This document shows, in pieces, positions 49,667 through 59,362 of a DNA stretch of 64,000 nt (position 1 is its first letter; each line of letters starts with the position of its first letter). The notes below the pieces were generated by a model. It was not told where the DNA came from, ran no database searches, and worked only from the letters and a program-made list of their open reading frames with translations. Position numbers and translations under genes: made by a program. This DNA is from Clostridiales bacterium (lineage in GTDB: Bacteria > Bacillota > Dethiobacteria > Dethiobacterales > Dethiobacteraceae), in NCBI GenBank assembly GCA_018335855.1, contig JAGXRM010000060.1, forward strand, positions 1 to 64,000, written 5' to 3'.

Positions 49667-51127
49667 GTAGAGATGGCCGTCTTCGTTAAATGCAGTACGG
49701 CTGCGGCCTGCCGTTTCTGACAGTTTATACGTAAAGTTGCCTACGGAAAAAATGGTGTTTTCATAAGCTTTGTCAACTTCAATACGGCCTTTTGAAGATA
49801 CGCTTAACGAGGTGACGGCTCCAGCTTCAGAGCCGACTTCCCGTGCATAGAGGAGGCGATTGGTGATTACCTCTCCGCCGCGGAGTCTGCCTTCAATACG
49901 GACCTCATCCCCTGCTTCCAGATGGGAATGCATACATCCCTGTCCCCGAACCAGGATATTTCTGCCGGCCGTTAATTTAGAGTTTAGTGCGTAAGAGACT
50001 TTGATATCTCCACCCGTTCCGACGGTTTCTTCAAAGTTGCGCCGCACCTCTCTGACTCCGGCAACGGCACTGCTAAATGAACTGATATCATGCCAGGCGA
50101 TATCTGTCAGGTTTTGAATAATTTTACGTGTATTCTTAACTTCATCGGCCAAGGCCGGTGGTTTTATTTTTTCTGTCACCGCTGTCAGTTTTTTTAACGT
50201 TTCATCCCAGGGCAGGTTTCGCATTGTTATAACATGCCTTACGATATGTGAAAAAGGCAATTTTGCAAGGTGAGGAGAGGATGAAAGCTGATTGAGCATA
50301 TTTAACAATTCAATGAACAGGGCATTAAATTCATCTAATACCGACAATATCTCAGCAACCAGCAAATAATGTTTTCCTGCTTCCAGGTTGCCTTGAATTA
50401 TGTTCCCGGAAACGGATACGGATTGTCCTGCAGAAACGTTTGCTCCGACTACATTGCCGTAAATCTCAATACTGCCCAGGGCCGAAACCAACGTTCCTTC
50501 TGTGACGTTCCCCATAATTGTAATATCTCCCTGGAAGGAAATATGCCCGTGCACAACGGTAACATCGCCGCTGTGGACAAAACAGGGAATAACCTGAAAG
50601 CTATACAGGTATTTTTTCTTTTCCAATCTTGGACGGCCGTTGACAGCAGCGGTTACCTGTAGTCCATCTTCAGACAGGGTTACACCTTTGAGCGCTCTTA
50701 GATACATTTTTTCTTCGGCAGGAGGTGGAAGTTCTTTCCCATAGATGCTTAAGCCGGATATGCCGGGCTCAGACGGGGTCATCTTAGCCAGAGCCTGTCC
50801 GGGCTCCACGGAAGGAACGACCAATTCCTGGCGCAGATTATCTGCTACGCTGGAGTTTGCTTCAGAGGTAAGAAGATCTTCATCCAAAAAAAGTGTTATT
50901 TCGGCAGGACGGCCGGGTTGTGGCGCCTTTCCTTCGGCGATTATAATGGTAGCACCGCGTTGCTGTAGCGCTTGTTCTACCGCATCAGGTTTGCGGCCAA
51001 AGATGATACCCGCAGTTTGAATTTCATAGTCAATCTCTTCGGCTGTGAGCTCACAGTCCGGCTCTATAACGAGTTTTGCCATCAACCCGTCCGGAGTAGA
51101 AATTATCGACCATAATTTGTCGTCCAA
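49649..51127 (-). CDS. FapA (DUF342) family protein
   Basis: A 492-residue DUF342/flagellar assembly protein A family member. An N-terminal domain is followed by a repetitive beta-helix-like region with strand repeats (VVHGHISFQGDITIMGNVTEGTLVSALGSIEIYGNVVGANV). A helical insertion (about 270-360) interrupts it, and a second beta-helix part (GRNILVRGQGCMHSHLEAGDEVRIEGRLRGGEVI) follows. Members occur beside flagellar and chemotaxis genes, but their role is poorly known. It is the only reverse-strand gene inside the flagellar region. Confidence 0.85.
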   Translation of the reverse strand: MDDKLWSIISTPDGLMAKLVIEPDCELTAEEIDYEIQTAGIIFGRKPDAVEQALQQRGATIIIAEGKAPQPGRPAEITLFLDEDLLTSEANSSVADNLRQELVVPSVEPGQALAKMTPSEPGISGLSIYGKELPPPAEEKMYLRALKGVTLSEDGLQVTAAVNGRPRLEKKKYLYSFQVIPCFVHSGDVTVVHGHISFQGDITIMGNVTEGTLVSALGSIEIYGNVVGANVSAGQSVSVSGNIIQGNLEAGKHYLLVAEILSVLDEFNALFIELLNMLNQLSSSPHLAKLPFSHIVRHVITMRNLPWDETLKKLTAVTEKIKPPALADEVKNTRKIIQNLTDIAWHDISSFSSAVAGVREVRRNFEETVGTGGDIKVSYALNSKLTAGRNILVRGQGCMHSHLEAGDEVRIEGRLRGGEVITNRLLYAREVGSEAGAVTSLSVSSKGRIEVDKAYENTIFSVGNFTYKLSETAGRSRTAFNEDGHLYLLHRS

Positions 51128-51303
51128 CCCGACTCCTCCTCCTACTGACTCTTATGTCATATTTCTACAAATAACTGAATTTACCTGCCAATTTAAACAG
51201 GATTTTGAATTATACGAATTTATCGGAAGTTCAAAAGGAAATTTTCACCTGTCTGTCGAATCTCACACAAGAATATGTTTTTCTGAAATAGGTGGTGGAA
51301 AGA

Positions 51304-52287
51304 TTGAAAGAAGTATTATCCCAGACAGAAATTGACTCGCTGATCCACGCCTTGTCCACGGGACAGATTAATCCTGATGAAAAAGATGCGGCGATGACGG
51401 ATACGTCAGTCCGTGTCTATGATTTCCGCCGTCCCAATAAATTTTCGAAAGAACAGATGCGTACGTTACAGGTTGTCCATGAAAACTTTGCACGTATCTT
51501 AGCTAACTTCTTGTCGGCATATCTGCGTACACCGGTGCAGATTCGACTGGCTTCTGTTTCACAGGTGACGTTTGAAGAGTTTATTTTTTCCCTGCCGACA
51601 CCGACACTCATGACAATCTTTAGCGCATCATCTGACTTGGGAAGCGCCATGCTTGAAACAAATCCCCAGTTTGTCTTTCCCATCATTGATTTGCTCTTTG
51701 GCGGTGAGGGCGAGACACCGAGAAAGATTAGGGAACTGACGGAAATAGAACTGACAGTGATGAAAAGAATAATCCTGAAAATCATGGAGAATCTTCGTTA
51801 TGCCTGGGAAGATATTGTGGAGATAAATCCTGTCATTGAAAATATGGATACGAACCCCCAGTTTAATCAAATGATTGCTTCCAACGAGACGGTAGCCTTA
51901 ATCACTCTCTCTACACAGATTTGTAAATCAGAGGGTTTGATTAATGTTTGCTTCCCCTATATGACCCTGGAGAAAGTTATCGGTAACCTGACAGCACAGC
52001 ACTGGTTCTCAACGTCCCAGCCCCTTTCCAAACACAGTAAGCAGTTGGTAGAAAATTCGCTAGAGCAAGTTGAGGTGGAAGTATCGGCGATTTTGGGCAG
52101 CGCGACAATCTGTGTAGAGGACTTTCTCCAATTTGAAGTAGGTGATGTCATCCTCTTTGAACAAAAAGTGGACACTCCCATGACATTACTGGTGGAGGGT
52201 GATCCTATGTACGATGTGCAGCTCGGAGTGTTCCAGGGGAACCGTGCCGTTCAACTTCTTGCTCCTAAGGAGGATAAAGATGAGTGA
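51304..52287 (+). CDS. fliM: Flagellar motor switch protein FliM
   Basis: A 327-residue C-ring protein. The N-terminal CheY-P-binding peptide is LSQTEIDSLI, the middle CheC-like domain includes YDFRRPNKFSKEQMRTLQVVHENFARIL, and a SpoA-type C-terminal domain ends the protein. TTG 51304 is chosen because AGGTGG is 8 bases upstream; the GTG codons at 51292/51295 lie in the RBS. The 176-base gap to the divergent FapA gene shows no confident promoter. Confidence 0.95.
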   Translation: MKEVLSQTEIDSLIHALSTGQINPDEKDAAMTDTSVRVYDFRRPNKFSKEQMRTLQVVHENFARILANFLSAYLRTPVQIRLASVSQVTFEEFIFSLPTPTLMTIFSASSDLGSAMLETNPQFVFPIIDLLFGGEGETPRKIRELTEIELTVMKRIILKIMENLRYAWEDIVEINPVIENMDTNPQFNQMIASNETVALITLSTQICKSEGLINVCFPYMTLEKVIGNLTAQHWFSTSQPLSKHSKQLVENSLEQVEVEVSAILGSATICVEDFLQFEVGDVILFEQKVDTPMTLLVEGDPMYDVQLGVFQGNRAVQLLAPKEDKDE

Positions 52288-52699
52288 TGCCCTTCTTTCC
52301 CAAGCCGAAATTGATGCACTGCTCTGCCAACTCTCCGAGCCGGAGCCAGCCAAGCCTGCCTTCGATGAAGCAATAGCGGTAAATGCAACAGAGATCCAGC
52401 CGGCTAAAGCTGTCCAGGGGAAAACGGCCAGGAAAGATCATCCCAATCTTGAGCGGATTCTTGATATACCTTTGAATGTGATGGTAAGCCTGGGAGAAAT
52501 CCGAAAGGAAGTACAGGATATCCTTGCACTACACCCCGGTACAATCGTGGAGCTGGAACGTATTGCCAATGAACCGGTGGATATTTTCATTAACGGCAAA
52601 TTAATTGCCCGGGGTGAAGTGGTGGTCGTCGATGAGCGCTTTGGTGTCCGGGTAACACATATTATTAGCCCGCATGAGCGTATAAAAAGATTAGTATAG
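52280..52699 (+). CDS. fliN: Flagellar motor switch protein FliN (second copy)
   Basis: A 139-residue FliN. MSDALLSQAEIDALLCQL is a FliM/FliY-like CheY-binding peptide, then a linker and a full SpoA domain (DIPLNVMVSLGEIRKEVQDILAL; INGKLIARGEVVVVDERFGVRV). ATG 52280, after AAGGAGG, overlaps the fliM end by eight bases. Upstream codons in this frame are not conserved. Confidence 0.93.
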   Translation: MSDALLSQAEIDALLCQLSEPEPAKPAFDEAIAVNATEIQPAKAVQGKTARKDHPNLERILDIPLNVMVSLGEIRKEVQDILALHPGTIVELERIANEPVDIFINGKLIARGEVVVVDERFGVRVTHIISPHERIKRLV

Positions 52700-52706
52700 T
52701 ATTTTG

Positions 52707-52736
52707 AAATAACAGGTCTTTACGGGCCTGTTATTT
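52707..52736 (+). terminator. Hairpin between fliN and fliY-like gene
   Basis: AAATAACAGG (52707-52716) pairs with CCTGTTATTT (52727-52736). The U-run is interrupted, so termination is probably partial. Confidence 0.55.
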
Positions 52737-52815
52737 ACTGTTTATAACCAGTATAGGAAGGAATATGTAAGCAATCGTCGAAATAAGTCTAAAACGTACC
52801 GGAAGGCGGTTGACC

Positions 52816-54495
52816 GTGAAAGAATTAACTCCTATGCAACTTGATGCCATTGCAGAAAGCGGCAATATATCTATGGGATCTGCCGCCACTGCCCTGTCCA
52901 ATTTGCTTGGACAGAAAGTCGGTATAACGACTCCCCGTCTTACCTATACCACTGTAGGCAAGGTCAGGGCAAAGTATCCTTTGCCCTGTGTCCTTGTGCG
53001 TGTTAACTATACAAAAGGTTTGAGCGGGAGCAATCTCTTTGTTCTCACCGATCGGGACGCCGGCGTGATTGCTAATATGATGATGGGTGATCCCGACCTT
53101 CCTGTGCCGGAAACGCTGGATGAAATGTATCTTAGTGCCGTCAGTGAAGCGATGAACCAGATGATGGGGTCTTCCGCCACAGCATTGGCGGATATGTTTG
53201 GTCGGCCTATTGATATTACACCGCCGGAATTGGAATACATTGACTTGGGAAATGAACAGGTTGGCATAAACGGCCTGGGCGATGAGACAAGTATGATTGA
53301 AGTGGCTTTTGATTTAACTGTCGGAGAATATATCAGCAGTACTATGCTTCAACTCTTACCGCCTGATTTTGCTGAACAGATGGTTGCCGAACTTTTCGGC
53401 AGCGTGGGTATATCAGAAGAAACGGAGTCTGTGGCTGAAGCTGTAGTGGAGGCCGTAGATACGTCCCAAAAGCCTGAACATGGGGATACATTGAATATGG
53501 AGCCTCTGGAAGAGGATGCAATCTCTGAAATAGGCAATATTTCCATGGGAGCGGCAGCGACTGCTTTATCCATGCTGTTGGACAAGAGGGTTACTATAAC
53601 GACTCCCCGGGTTTCCATTACCACTTTTCAGGAAGTTAGGGATCAGTTCCCTGTGCCTTGTGTGGTCGTAAAAGTCCGGTATCGGAGCGGGCTGGAGGGT
53701 GACAATGTTTTAATTATCCGGGAGCATGATGCGGCAGTAATCGGCAATTTAATGATGGGTGATCCAGACTTGCCGGTTCCTGAAACGTTAGATGAAATAT
53801 ATTTAAGTGCTGTCAGTGAAGCAATGAATCAAATGATTGGTTCATCAGCCACGGCTCTTTCTGACATGTTTAACCGTCCTGTTGATATTTCCCCCCCCGA
53901 AACCGAGTACCGTGACCTGGGCGGAGAAAATATCAAGATTGATAAGCTTATTGAAGAGGACCCACTGGTTCAGATTTCTTTTCGGATGGAAGTTGCCGGC
54001 ATAATAGATAGTGAATTGATTCAACTTGTACCGCTAAATTTCGCCCGTGAAATGATTAAAGAACTTTTAAGTGCAATTCACGGGTCAGTTGCGGTTCCTG
54101 CTACTGTTGAGGCCAAGATGGAAGCAGTTGCGGAGCCAAAACCGTTTCCAATCCCCGCCCCAGTCCCTGCCCCGGTTGCTGCTCCTTTTCCAGTTGAACC
54201 GGAGCAGGCGACAATGATGGAAGGTGCGGCTTGTGAGATTCTACAGGGAGTACAGATAGATTTAATTCGTGATATACCCGTTCAGATTACCGGCCTGCTT
54301 GGCAGCAGAACGCTCCCCCTTAAAATATTGATGGAAATGGCTGCTGGCTATGTGGTTGATTTGAACTGCGTTGCTGATACGCCACTGGATGTTCTGGCCA
54401 ACGGGAAATTGGTGGCCCGGGGTGAAATTGTTTTGGTGAATGATCAGTTCGGGGTGAAAATTACTGAGATTATTCAGCCTTGGTCTTTTAATTAA
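52816..54495 (+). CDS. fliY: FliY-like switch protein with two tandem CheC domains and a SpoA domain
   Basis: A 559-residue protein. Two CheC phosphatase modules (about 1-200 and 225-425) are followed by a Pro/Ala-rich linker and a C-terminal SpoA (FliN) domain (INGLL-type VLANGKLVARGEIVLVNDQFGVKI). All four D/S-x3-E-x2-N active-site motifs are kept (DAIAESGN, SAVSEAMN, DAISEIGN, SAVSEAMN). Over a 57-residue block the modules are identical at 49 positions. Normal FliY has a single CheC domain and about 380-400 residues. It would dephosphorylate CheY-P at the C-ring. GTG 52816 follows GGAAGGCGG. Confidence 0.9.
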   Translation: MKELTPMQLDAIAESGNISMGSAATALSNLLGQKVGITTPRLTYTTVGKVRAKYPLPCVLVRVNYTKGLSGSNLFVLTDRDAGVIANMMMGDPDLPVPETLDEMYLSAVSEAMNQMMGSSATALADMFGRPIDITPPELEYIDLGNEQVGINGLGDETSMIEVAFDLTVGEYISSTMLQLLPPDFAEQMVAELFGSVGISEETESVAEAVVEAVDTSQKPEHGDTLNMEPLEEDAISEIGNISMGAAATALSMLLDKRVTITTPRVSITTFQEVRDQFPVPCVVVKVRYRSGLEGDNVLIIREHDAAVIGNLMMGDPDLPVPETLDEIYLSAVSEAMNQMIGSSATALSDMFNRPVDISPPETEYRDLGGENIKIDKLIEEDPLVQISFRMEVAGIIDSELIQLVPLNFAREMIKELLSAIHGSVAVPATVEAKMEAVAEPKPFPIPAPVPAPVAAPFPVEPEQATMMEGAACEILQGVQIDLIRDIPVQITGLLGSRTLPLKILMEMAAGYVVDLNCVADTPLDVLANGKLVARGEIVLVNDQFGVKITEIIQPWSFN

Positions 54496-54514
54496 TACAG
54501 AAGGAGGATGCAGT

Positions 54515-55045
54515 ATGAGTGAATTGGTTAAAAAAACAGGAGAACAGGTAGCGCAAGAGCTGCAACTGGTCGCTTTCCGTCTCAGGGGTGAAGAATTTGC
54601 CGTTGATATTCAAAGGGTGCGGGAAGTACTAAAAATTACACAAATTACACCGCTTCCCCAAGCTTTGAGTTTTATTGAAGGCGTAATCAACCTGCGGGGT
54701 GAGGTTATTCCTGTTATTGACTTGCGCAAACGGTTTAATATCATCAATGTCCAACAGACTGGTGAATCTCGAATTATTATTGTGGAAATTGACGAGAATC
54801 TGGTTGGACTGATTGTAGATTCAGTAACCGAAGTGTTGCATTTATTGACTTCCGCTGTGGAGCCACCTCCGAGGCGCTTGGTGGGAACCCGTACAGAATT
54901 TATTAAGGGAGTTGGCAAACTTGGTGACCGGCTCTTAATCATTCTGGACTTAGAACAGATTCTTTCTACGGAAGAGCATGGGGAATTAGAGCAACTGATG
55001 ATTGACGAACATCCAAGACAGACTTTGACCGGGGGTGCAAATTGA
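54515..55045 (+). CDS. cheW: Chemotaxis coupling protein CheW
   Basis: A 176-residue coupling protein linking MCPs to Che[40 protein letters not shown] and [10 protein letters not shown] are the CheW signatures. The C-terminus is about 20 residues longer than usual. Strong RBS GAAGGAGG. Its stop overlaps the MCP TTG start. Confidence 0.96.
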   Translation: MSELVKKTGEQVAQELQLVAFRLRGEEFAVDIQRVREVLKITQITPLPQALSFIEGVINLRGEVIPVIDLRKRFNIINVQQTGESRIIIVEIDENLVGLIVDSVTEVLHLLTSAVEPPPRRLVGTRTEFIKGVGKLGDRLLIILDLEQILSTEEHGELEQLMIDEHPRQTLTGGAN

Positions 55046-56247
55046 ACTTGCTACAGAAAGCTTTCGGAAATCTTAAGTTGGGCATAAAAGCAAAGTTGGG
55101 AATCCTCATCGGTGTGCTTACCTTTTTTATTCTTTTTATGATGTTTGTCATTGTTCAGCAGGGTCTGATTTCTGCTGATGCTATGCAAACGGCCGAGATG
55201 CAGGTTGCCGTGGCTGCCATCATGCGGAAACTGATGATATTTTCGGTCATCATTTTTGTTGTTGGTGTGACCGGGGCTGTAACAGTGACTCAATTTGTCG
55301 TTATCCGCCCTCTCCGTTCTTTAAGGGATGCGATGAAGATTGTTGGGACAGGTGATCTTACGGCCAGGGTAGAAGTGATGTCTCAGGATGAACTGGGACT
55401 GGTGGCAGAGGCTTGTAACAAAGAGTACCATAACTTGGCCAAGGCAATGAAAATTATTAGAGACTCTTCTGAACAGCTTGCCGCTTCTTCGCAGCAGATT
55501 GCCGCTTCTTCACAGGAAATAGCTGCCGGAAACCAAAGTCAGTCCTGTGAAATCCAGAGTGCCGTCGCTACCATACAAAAAGCCACCGAAGCGATCCAAC
55601 AGGTGGCTGACAGCGCGACACGGGCAGCCCGCTCGGCGGCTGAGGCAACAGAATTGGCCAAAGGCGGCGGACAGTCGGTAATGGAAGCGGTAGGCAGCAT
55701 GCAACAGATTCAATCATCGGTGAAAGAATTAGGGGACAGTTCACTGCAAATCGGTGAGATTATTAAAGTAATTAATGAGATTGCCGAGCAGACCAACCTG
55801 CTTGCTTTAAACGCCGCCATTGAAGCGGCCCGGGCCGGAGAACACGGCAAGGGATTCGCCGTAGTGGCCGATGAAGTAAGAAAATTGGCGGAGAGATCTG
55901 GTGGAGCGACAAAAGAAATTGAACAATTAATTGTTGGTATTCAGAAAGGGACATCGGCAGCAGTAAAAGCGGTGGAGAAAGGTTCCGTCGTCGCAGGAAA
56001 AGCCGGGGAAGCACTGGATGCCATTATTCGCGGCGCCAATGATGTGGCTACCATGGTTGAAAGCATCTCCAACGCATCCCGTTTACAGTTGGCGGGTAAT
56101 AGTGAAGTGGTTCGTTCTGTCGAGGCGGTTGCGGATATTACACAAGAGACAGCTGCAGGCGCGCAGGAAACTGCGGCTGCGTCGCAGGAACTGGCGAACA
56201 TGGCTGATAAGATGCAAAGATTAACGGAGCGGTACAAACTGTCTTGA
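55042..56247 (+). CDS. Methyl-accepting chemotaxis protein without extracellular sensor domain
   Basis: A 401-residue receptor. Two membrane helices (about 19-42 and 63-89) are separated by only about 20 residues, leaving no room for a ligand-binding domain. A HAMP segment ([28 protein letters not shown]) and the signalling tip [34 protein letters not shown] follow. TTG start overlaps the cheW stop (TTGA). It may respond to membrane energy state or to partner proteins. Confidence 0.93.
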   Translation: MNLLQKAFGNLKLGIKAKLGILIGVLTFFILFMMFVIVQQGLISADAMQTAEMQVAVAAIMRKLMIFSVIIFVVGVTGAVTVTQFVVIRPLRSLRDAMKIVGTGDLTARVEVMSQDELGLVAEACNKEYHNLAKAMKIIRDSSEQLAASSQQIAASSQEIAAGNQSQSCEIQSAVATIQKATEAIQQVADSATRAARSAAEATELAKGGGQSVMEAVGSMQQIQSSVKELGDSSLQIGEIIKVINEIAEQTNLLALNAAIEAARAGEHGKGFAVVADEVRKLAERSGGATKEIEQLIVGIQKGTSAAVKAVEKGSVVAGKAGEALDAIIRGANDVATMVESISNASRLQLAGNSEVVRSVEAVADITQETAAGAQETAAASQELANMADKMQRLTERYKLS

Positions 56248-56265
56248 ACTAAGTGAGGTGAAACG

Positions 56266-58260
56266 ATGGACACCAACGAATACAAAGACTTATTTCTGGC
56301 TGAAGCCCGGGAGTATTTGCAGGTTTTAAACACGGCGCTCCTTGAACTGGAGCATGAGCCGTCCAACCGAGAAACGCTGCAGGAGATGTTTCGTTCCGCC
56401 CACAGCTTAAAAGGCATGTCTGCTACCATGGGTTACCAAAGTCTTGCCAACCTTACCCATCAGATGGAAAATGTCCTGGACGTTCTCCGTCAGGATGGGA
56501 TGCAGATTCAGATCGGTGTTGCCAATTTACTGTTTGAATCACTGGATCTTCTGGATACGATGCTGGAGCGGTTGGATGAGCCGGACGCATGCTGCAACCA
56601 GGTGGAACAGTTAGTAGATCGGCTTCGTTGTGCGTGTGAAGCGCCTTTGGACGATGAGACTGAACGTGTGGATACTGTAGAGCGCCCCTTTGACCTGGAT
56701 GAGTTCGAAAAGGAAATGATCCGAGAGGCATCCACACGGGGAGAAAGGGCACGATTAATAGAGGTTGTCCTTGACGCGGCGTGTCTGTTAAAATCAGTCC
56801 GGGCGTATATGATTTTTAAAGCTCTGGAGAAATACGGCCAACTTGTGAAGTCGGTTCCGTCTATGCAGGAGCTGGAAGAGGAGCTGTTTGATGACCGTTT
56901 TTCACTGGTGCTTCTAACGACGGCCGACGATGAAATTCTAAAGACTGAACTGAAGAAAATTACTGAAGTAGCGGATGTCATGGTGCTGGATGTAGCTGAA
57001 CTTCTGGAAACAGCGGTCATTACCACTTCTAACGCAGATGTCGTGAATGTGGTGTTGCAGGAGGAAAACGGGGAAGAAACACTGGGAAGTGATCGTAGAT
57101 CGGTTAAACGGAATGCCGAAAAGACAATTCGTGTGGAAACAGATAAACTGGACAAGCTGATAAATCTGGTCGGCGAATTGGTGGTTAACCGGACCAGAGT
57201 TGTGGAACTGGGCAAGAGTTGTGCCGCGGCGGCGGATTTAGGAAGCGCTGTGGAGCAGCTTGACAGAATTACGACAGATTTGCAGAGCGCGGTTATGAAG
57301 CTGCGAATGGTTCCCATCAAACAAGTATTTGACCGCTTTCCCCGGATGGTGCGGGATTTAAGTCAGGAAAAGGGCAAAAAAGTGAACTTGGAGATTCATG
57401 GCGAGGATACAGAATTGGATCGCTCCATCGTCAACCAAATCGGTGATCCTTTGGTCCATCTGCTGCGCAACTGCGTGGACCACGGAATCGAATCCCCCGG
57501 CGAGCGTGTCGCGCTCGGTAAAACAGAAACGGCTACTGTTCGTTTGGATGCGCGCCACGAAGGTTCTTATGTGCTAATCCGGGTGGGCGACGACGGGCGC
57601 GGTGTCGATGTGGACGTTTTGCGGAAAAAAGCTACGGAAAAAGGACTTATATCTTCAGCGGAGTCAGTGCGGCTCAGTGATGACGAAGCCCTTCAACTCA
57701 TCTTCCGCAATGGATTTTCCACAGCGGAGCAGGTTACAGATATTTCCGGCCGCGGTGTAGGTATGGACGCGGTAAAAACTGTGATTGAAAGTATGAACGG
57801 CAGTGTCGATGTAAAGACCGTTCCTGGCACAGGCACCCGTTTTTATGTAAGGCTGCCATTGACGCTGGCAATTATTAAGGCACTGTTAGTCCAGGTTTCG
57901 AGGGAGATATACGCCATTCCTATTGAAGCTATTCGAGAAAATCTCTATGTGACACCGGATGAGATTAAGACTATCCATGGAGATAAGGTTATTAACCTGC
58001 GTAATGAAGTGCTGCCCCTGATATATCTCGATGAAGTACTGGGCGTTCCCTCAACCGACAGAGAAGAGATCCTCTCTGTCGTCGTGGTGGAAGCGGCAGA
58101 GCGAAAAGTAGGTTTAGTTGTTGATGTACTGCTTGGTCAGCAGGAAATTGTCATCAAGTCTCTCAGTAAAGTGGTGGAAGATATCCGCGGCGTGGCAGGT
58201 GCCACGGTTTTGGGTAACGGCAAGGTTGCGCTGATTCTTGATGTAACTGGATTGGTATAA
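56266..58260 (+). CDS. cheA: Chemotaxis histidine kinase CheA
   Basis: A 664-residue kinase. P1 Hpt phosphorylation site is His46 (RSAHSLKGMSATMG), a CheY/CheB-binding region follows, P3 dimerisation starts with LINLVGELVVNRTRVVELG, and the P4 ATPase domain has LLRNCVDHGIESP, DDGRGVD and GRGVGMDAVK. The P5 CheW-like domain is C-terminal. All boxes are intact. RBS GTGAGGTGA. Confidence 0.97.
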   Translation: MDTNEYKDLFLAEAREYLQVLNTALLELEHEPSNRETLQEMFRSAHSLKGMSATMGYQSLANLTHQMENVLDVLRQDGMQIQIGVANLLFESLDLLDTMLERLDEPDACCNQVEQLVDRLRCACEAPLDDETERVDTVERPFDLDEFEKEMIREASTRGERARLIEVVLDAACLLKSVRAYMIFKALEKYGQLVKSVPSMQELEEELFDDRFSLVLLTTADDEILKTELKKITEVADVMVLDVAELLETAVITTSNADVVNVVLQEENGEETLGSDRRSVKRNAEKTIRVETDKLDKLINLVGELVVNRTRVVELGKSCAAAADLGSAVEQLDRITTDLQSAVMKLRMVPIKQVFDRFPRMVRDLSQEKGKKVNLEIHGEDTELDRSIVNQIGDPLVHLLRNCVDHGIESPGERVALGKTETATVRLDARHEGSYVLIRVGDDGRGVDVDVLRKKATEKGLISSAESVRLSDDEALQLIFRNGFSTAEQVTDISGRGVGMDAVKTVIESMNGSVDVKTVPGTGTRFYVRLPLTLAIIKALLVQVSREIYAIPIEAIRENLYVTPDEIKTIHGDKVINLRNEVLPLIYLDEVLGVPSTDREEILSVVVVEAAERKVGLVVDVLLGQQEIVIKSLSKVVEDIRGVAGATVLGNGKVALILDVTGLV

Positions 58261-58359
58261 CGGCTTCGGATTCGCTGGAAGCAAGAGTCAATGGTGGGAA
58301 GAGAAACTGACTGTGTGTAGGGATTTTAACAGATTTAATCGGCTAAAGGAGGAACGATT

Positions 58360-58722
58360 GTGGGAAGAAAGGTTTTAATTACTGATGATACAGCATTTAT
58401 GCGAATGACTCTGCGCAACATTCTGGAGAAGAATGGTTATGAGGTGGTAGGGGAGGCAGAGGACGGACAGGTTGCGGTGGATAAGTATTCAGAGCTGCGA
58501 CCGGACCTCGTTACTATGGATATTACTATGCCGAGAATGGACGGAATTACAGCGATTAAGAAGATCATGGAAGTGGACCCGCAAGCGAAGATTGTCGTCT
58601 GCAGTGCTATGGGTCAAAAAGCATTAGTTATTGAGGCACTGAACGCCGGCGCCCGCGATTTTATTGTTAAGCCTTTTCAGGCGGAGCGGATTATTAATGC
58701 CATCCAGAAGATTATGAGTTAA
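58360..58722 (+). CDS. cheY: Chemotaxis response regulator CheY
   Basis: A 120-residue single receiver domain. Phospho-acceptor Asp54 (VTMDITMPRMDG), acid pair Asp9/Asp10, the Ser of VVCSAMGQ and Lys of IVKPF are present. CheY-P binds FliM and FliY N-terminal peptides. GTG start preceded by AAAGGAGG. The 100-base gap after cheA shows no clear promoter or terminator. Confidence 0.96.
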   Translation: MGRKVLITDDTAFMRMTLRNILEKNGYEVVGEAEDGQVAVDKYSELRPDLVTMDITMPRMDGITAIKKIMEVDPQAKIVVCSAMGQKALVIEALNAGARDFIVKPFQAERIINAIQKIMS

Positions 58723-58744
58723 GGTGAAATGAGGTGGGAAAAGC

Positions 58745-59362
58745 GTGCCTGAATTACCGTTATGTGATGAGTTTAAATTAGACGTTTTAAAAGAGATGGG
58801 CAACATTGGTGTCGGCAACGCTGCCAATGCTCTATCTCAAATGCTGAATTTTGAAAAAGTGGATATGTACATTCCTGAAGTGGCGATGTGCCCGCTAAAT
58901 GAGATCCCTGATATGATGGGCGGAGCGGAAAATACAGTAATCGGCATTTATATTAAGGCGCCAGGAGAAGTGTGCTTCTATACAGTCTTTCTTTTAAGCC
59001 TGGAAAGTGCGGATTCTTTGATTATCAACTTGACGGGAGAAACGCATTCTTCTCAAGACGCCATGGGCCAATCGGTATTGCGGGAAGTTGGCAATATTAT
59101 TACGGCGGCTTACCTGAACGCACTGTCATTTATGACTGACCTGACCTTCCTCCCGACGCCGCCGGTACTGGCCGTTGACATGGCCGGCGCTATACTCGGT
59201 ACAATTCTGGCCGAGGCGAATATTGCCGAGGACTATGTTCTCGTGTTAAAAACGGCACTTGCCACAGCAGCTGGAGCAATTGAGGGCAGTTTTTTAATCA
59301 TCCCCGATGTAGATTCATTAGACACGGTTGTGAACCTGCTTGTAAACGGAGCGTGTCGATGA
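58745..59362 (+). CDS. cheC: CheY-P phosphatase CheC
   Basis: A 205-residue CheC. Two active-site helices are LDVLKEMGNIGVGNAANALSQML and SVLREVGNIITAAYLNALSFM, both with the Glu and Asn pair. CheC binds CheD and dephosphorylates CheY-P. GTG start after AGGTGGG. Overlaps cheD by four bases. Confidence 0.95.
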   Translation: MPELPLCDEFKLDVLKEMGNIGVGNAANALSQMLNFEKVDMYIPEVAMCPLNEIPDMMGGAENTVIGIYIKAPGEVCFYTVFLLSLESADSLIINLTGETHSSQDAMGQSVLREVGNIITAAYLNALSFMTDLTFLPTPPVLAVDMAGAILGTILAEANIAEDYVLVLKTALATAAGAIEGSFLIIPDVDSLDTVVNLLVNGACR

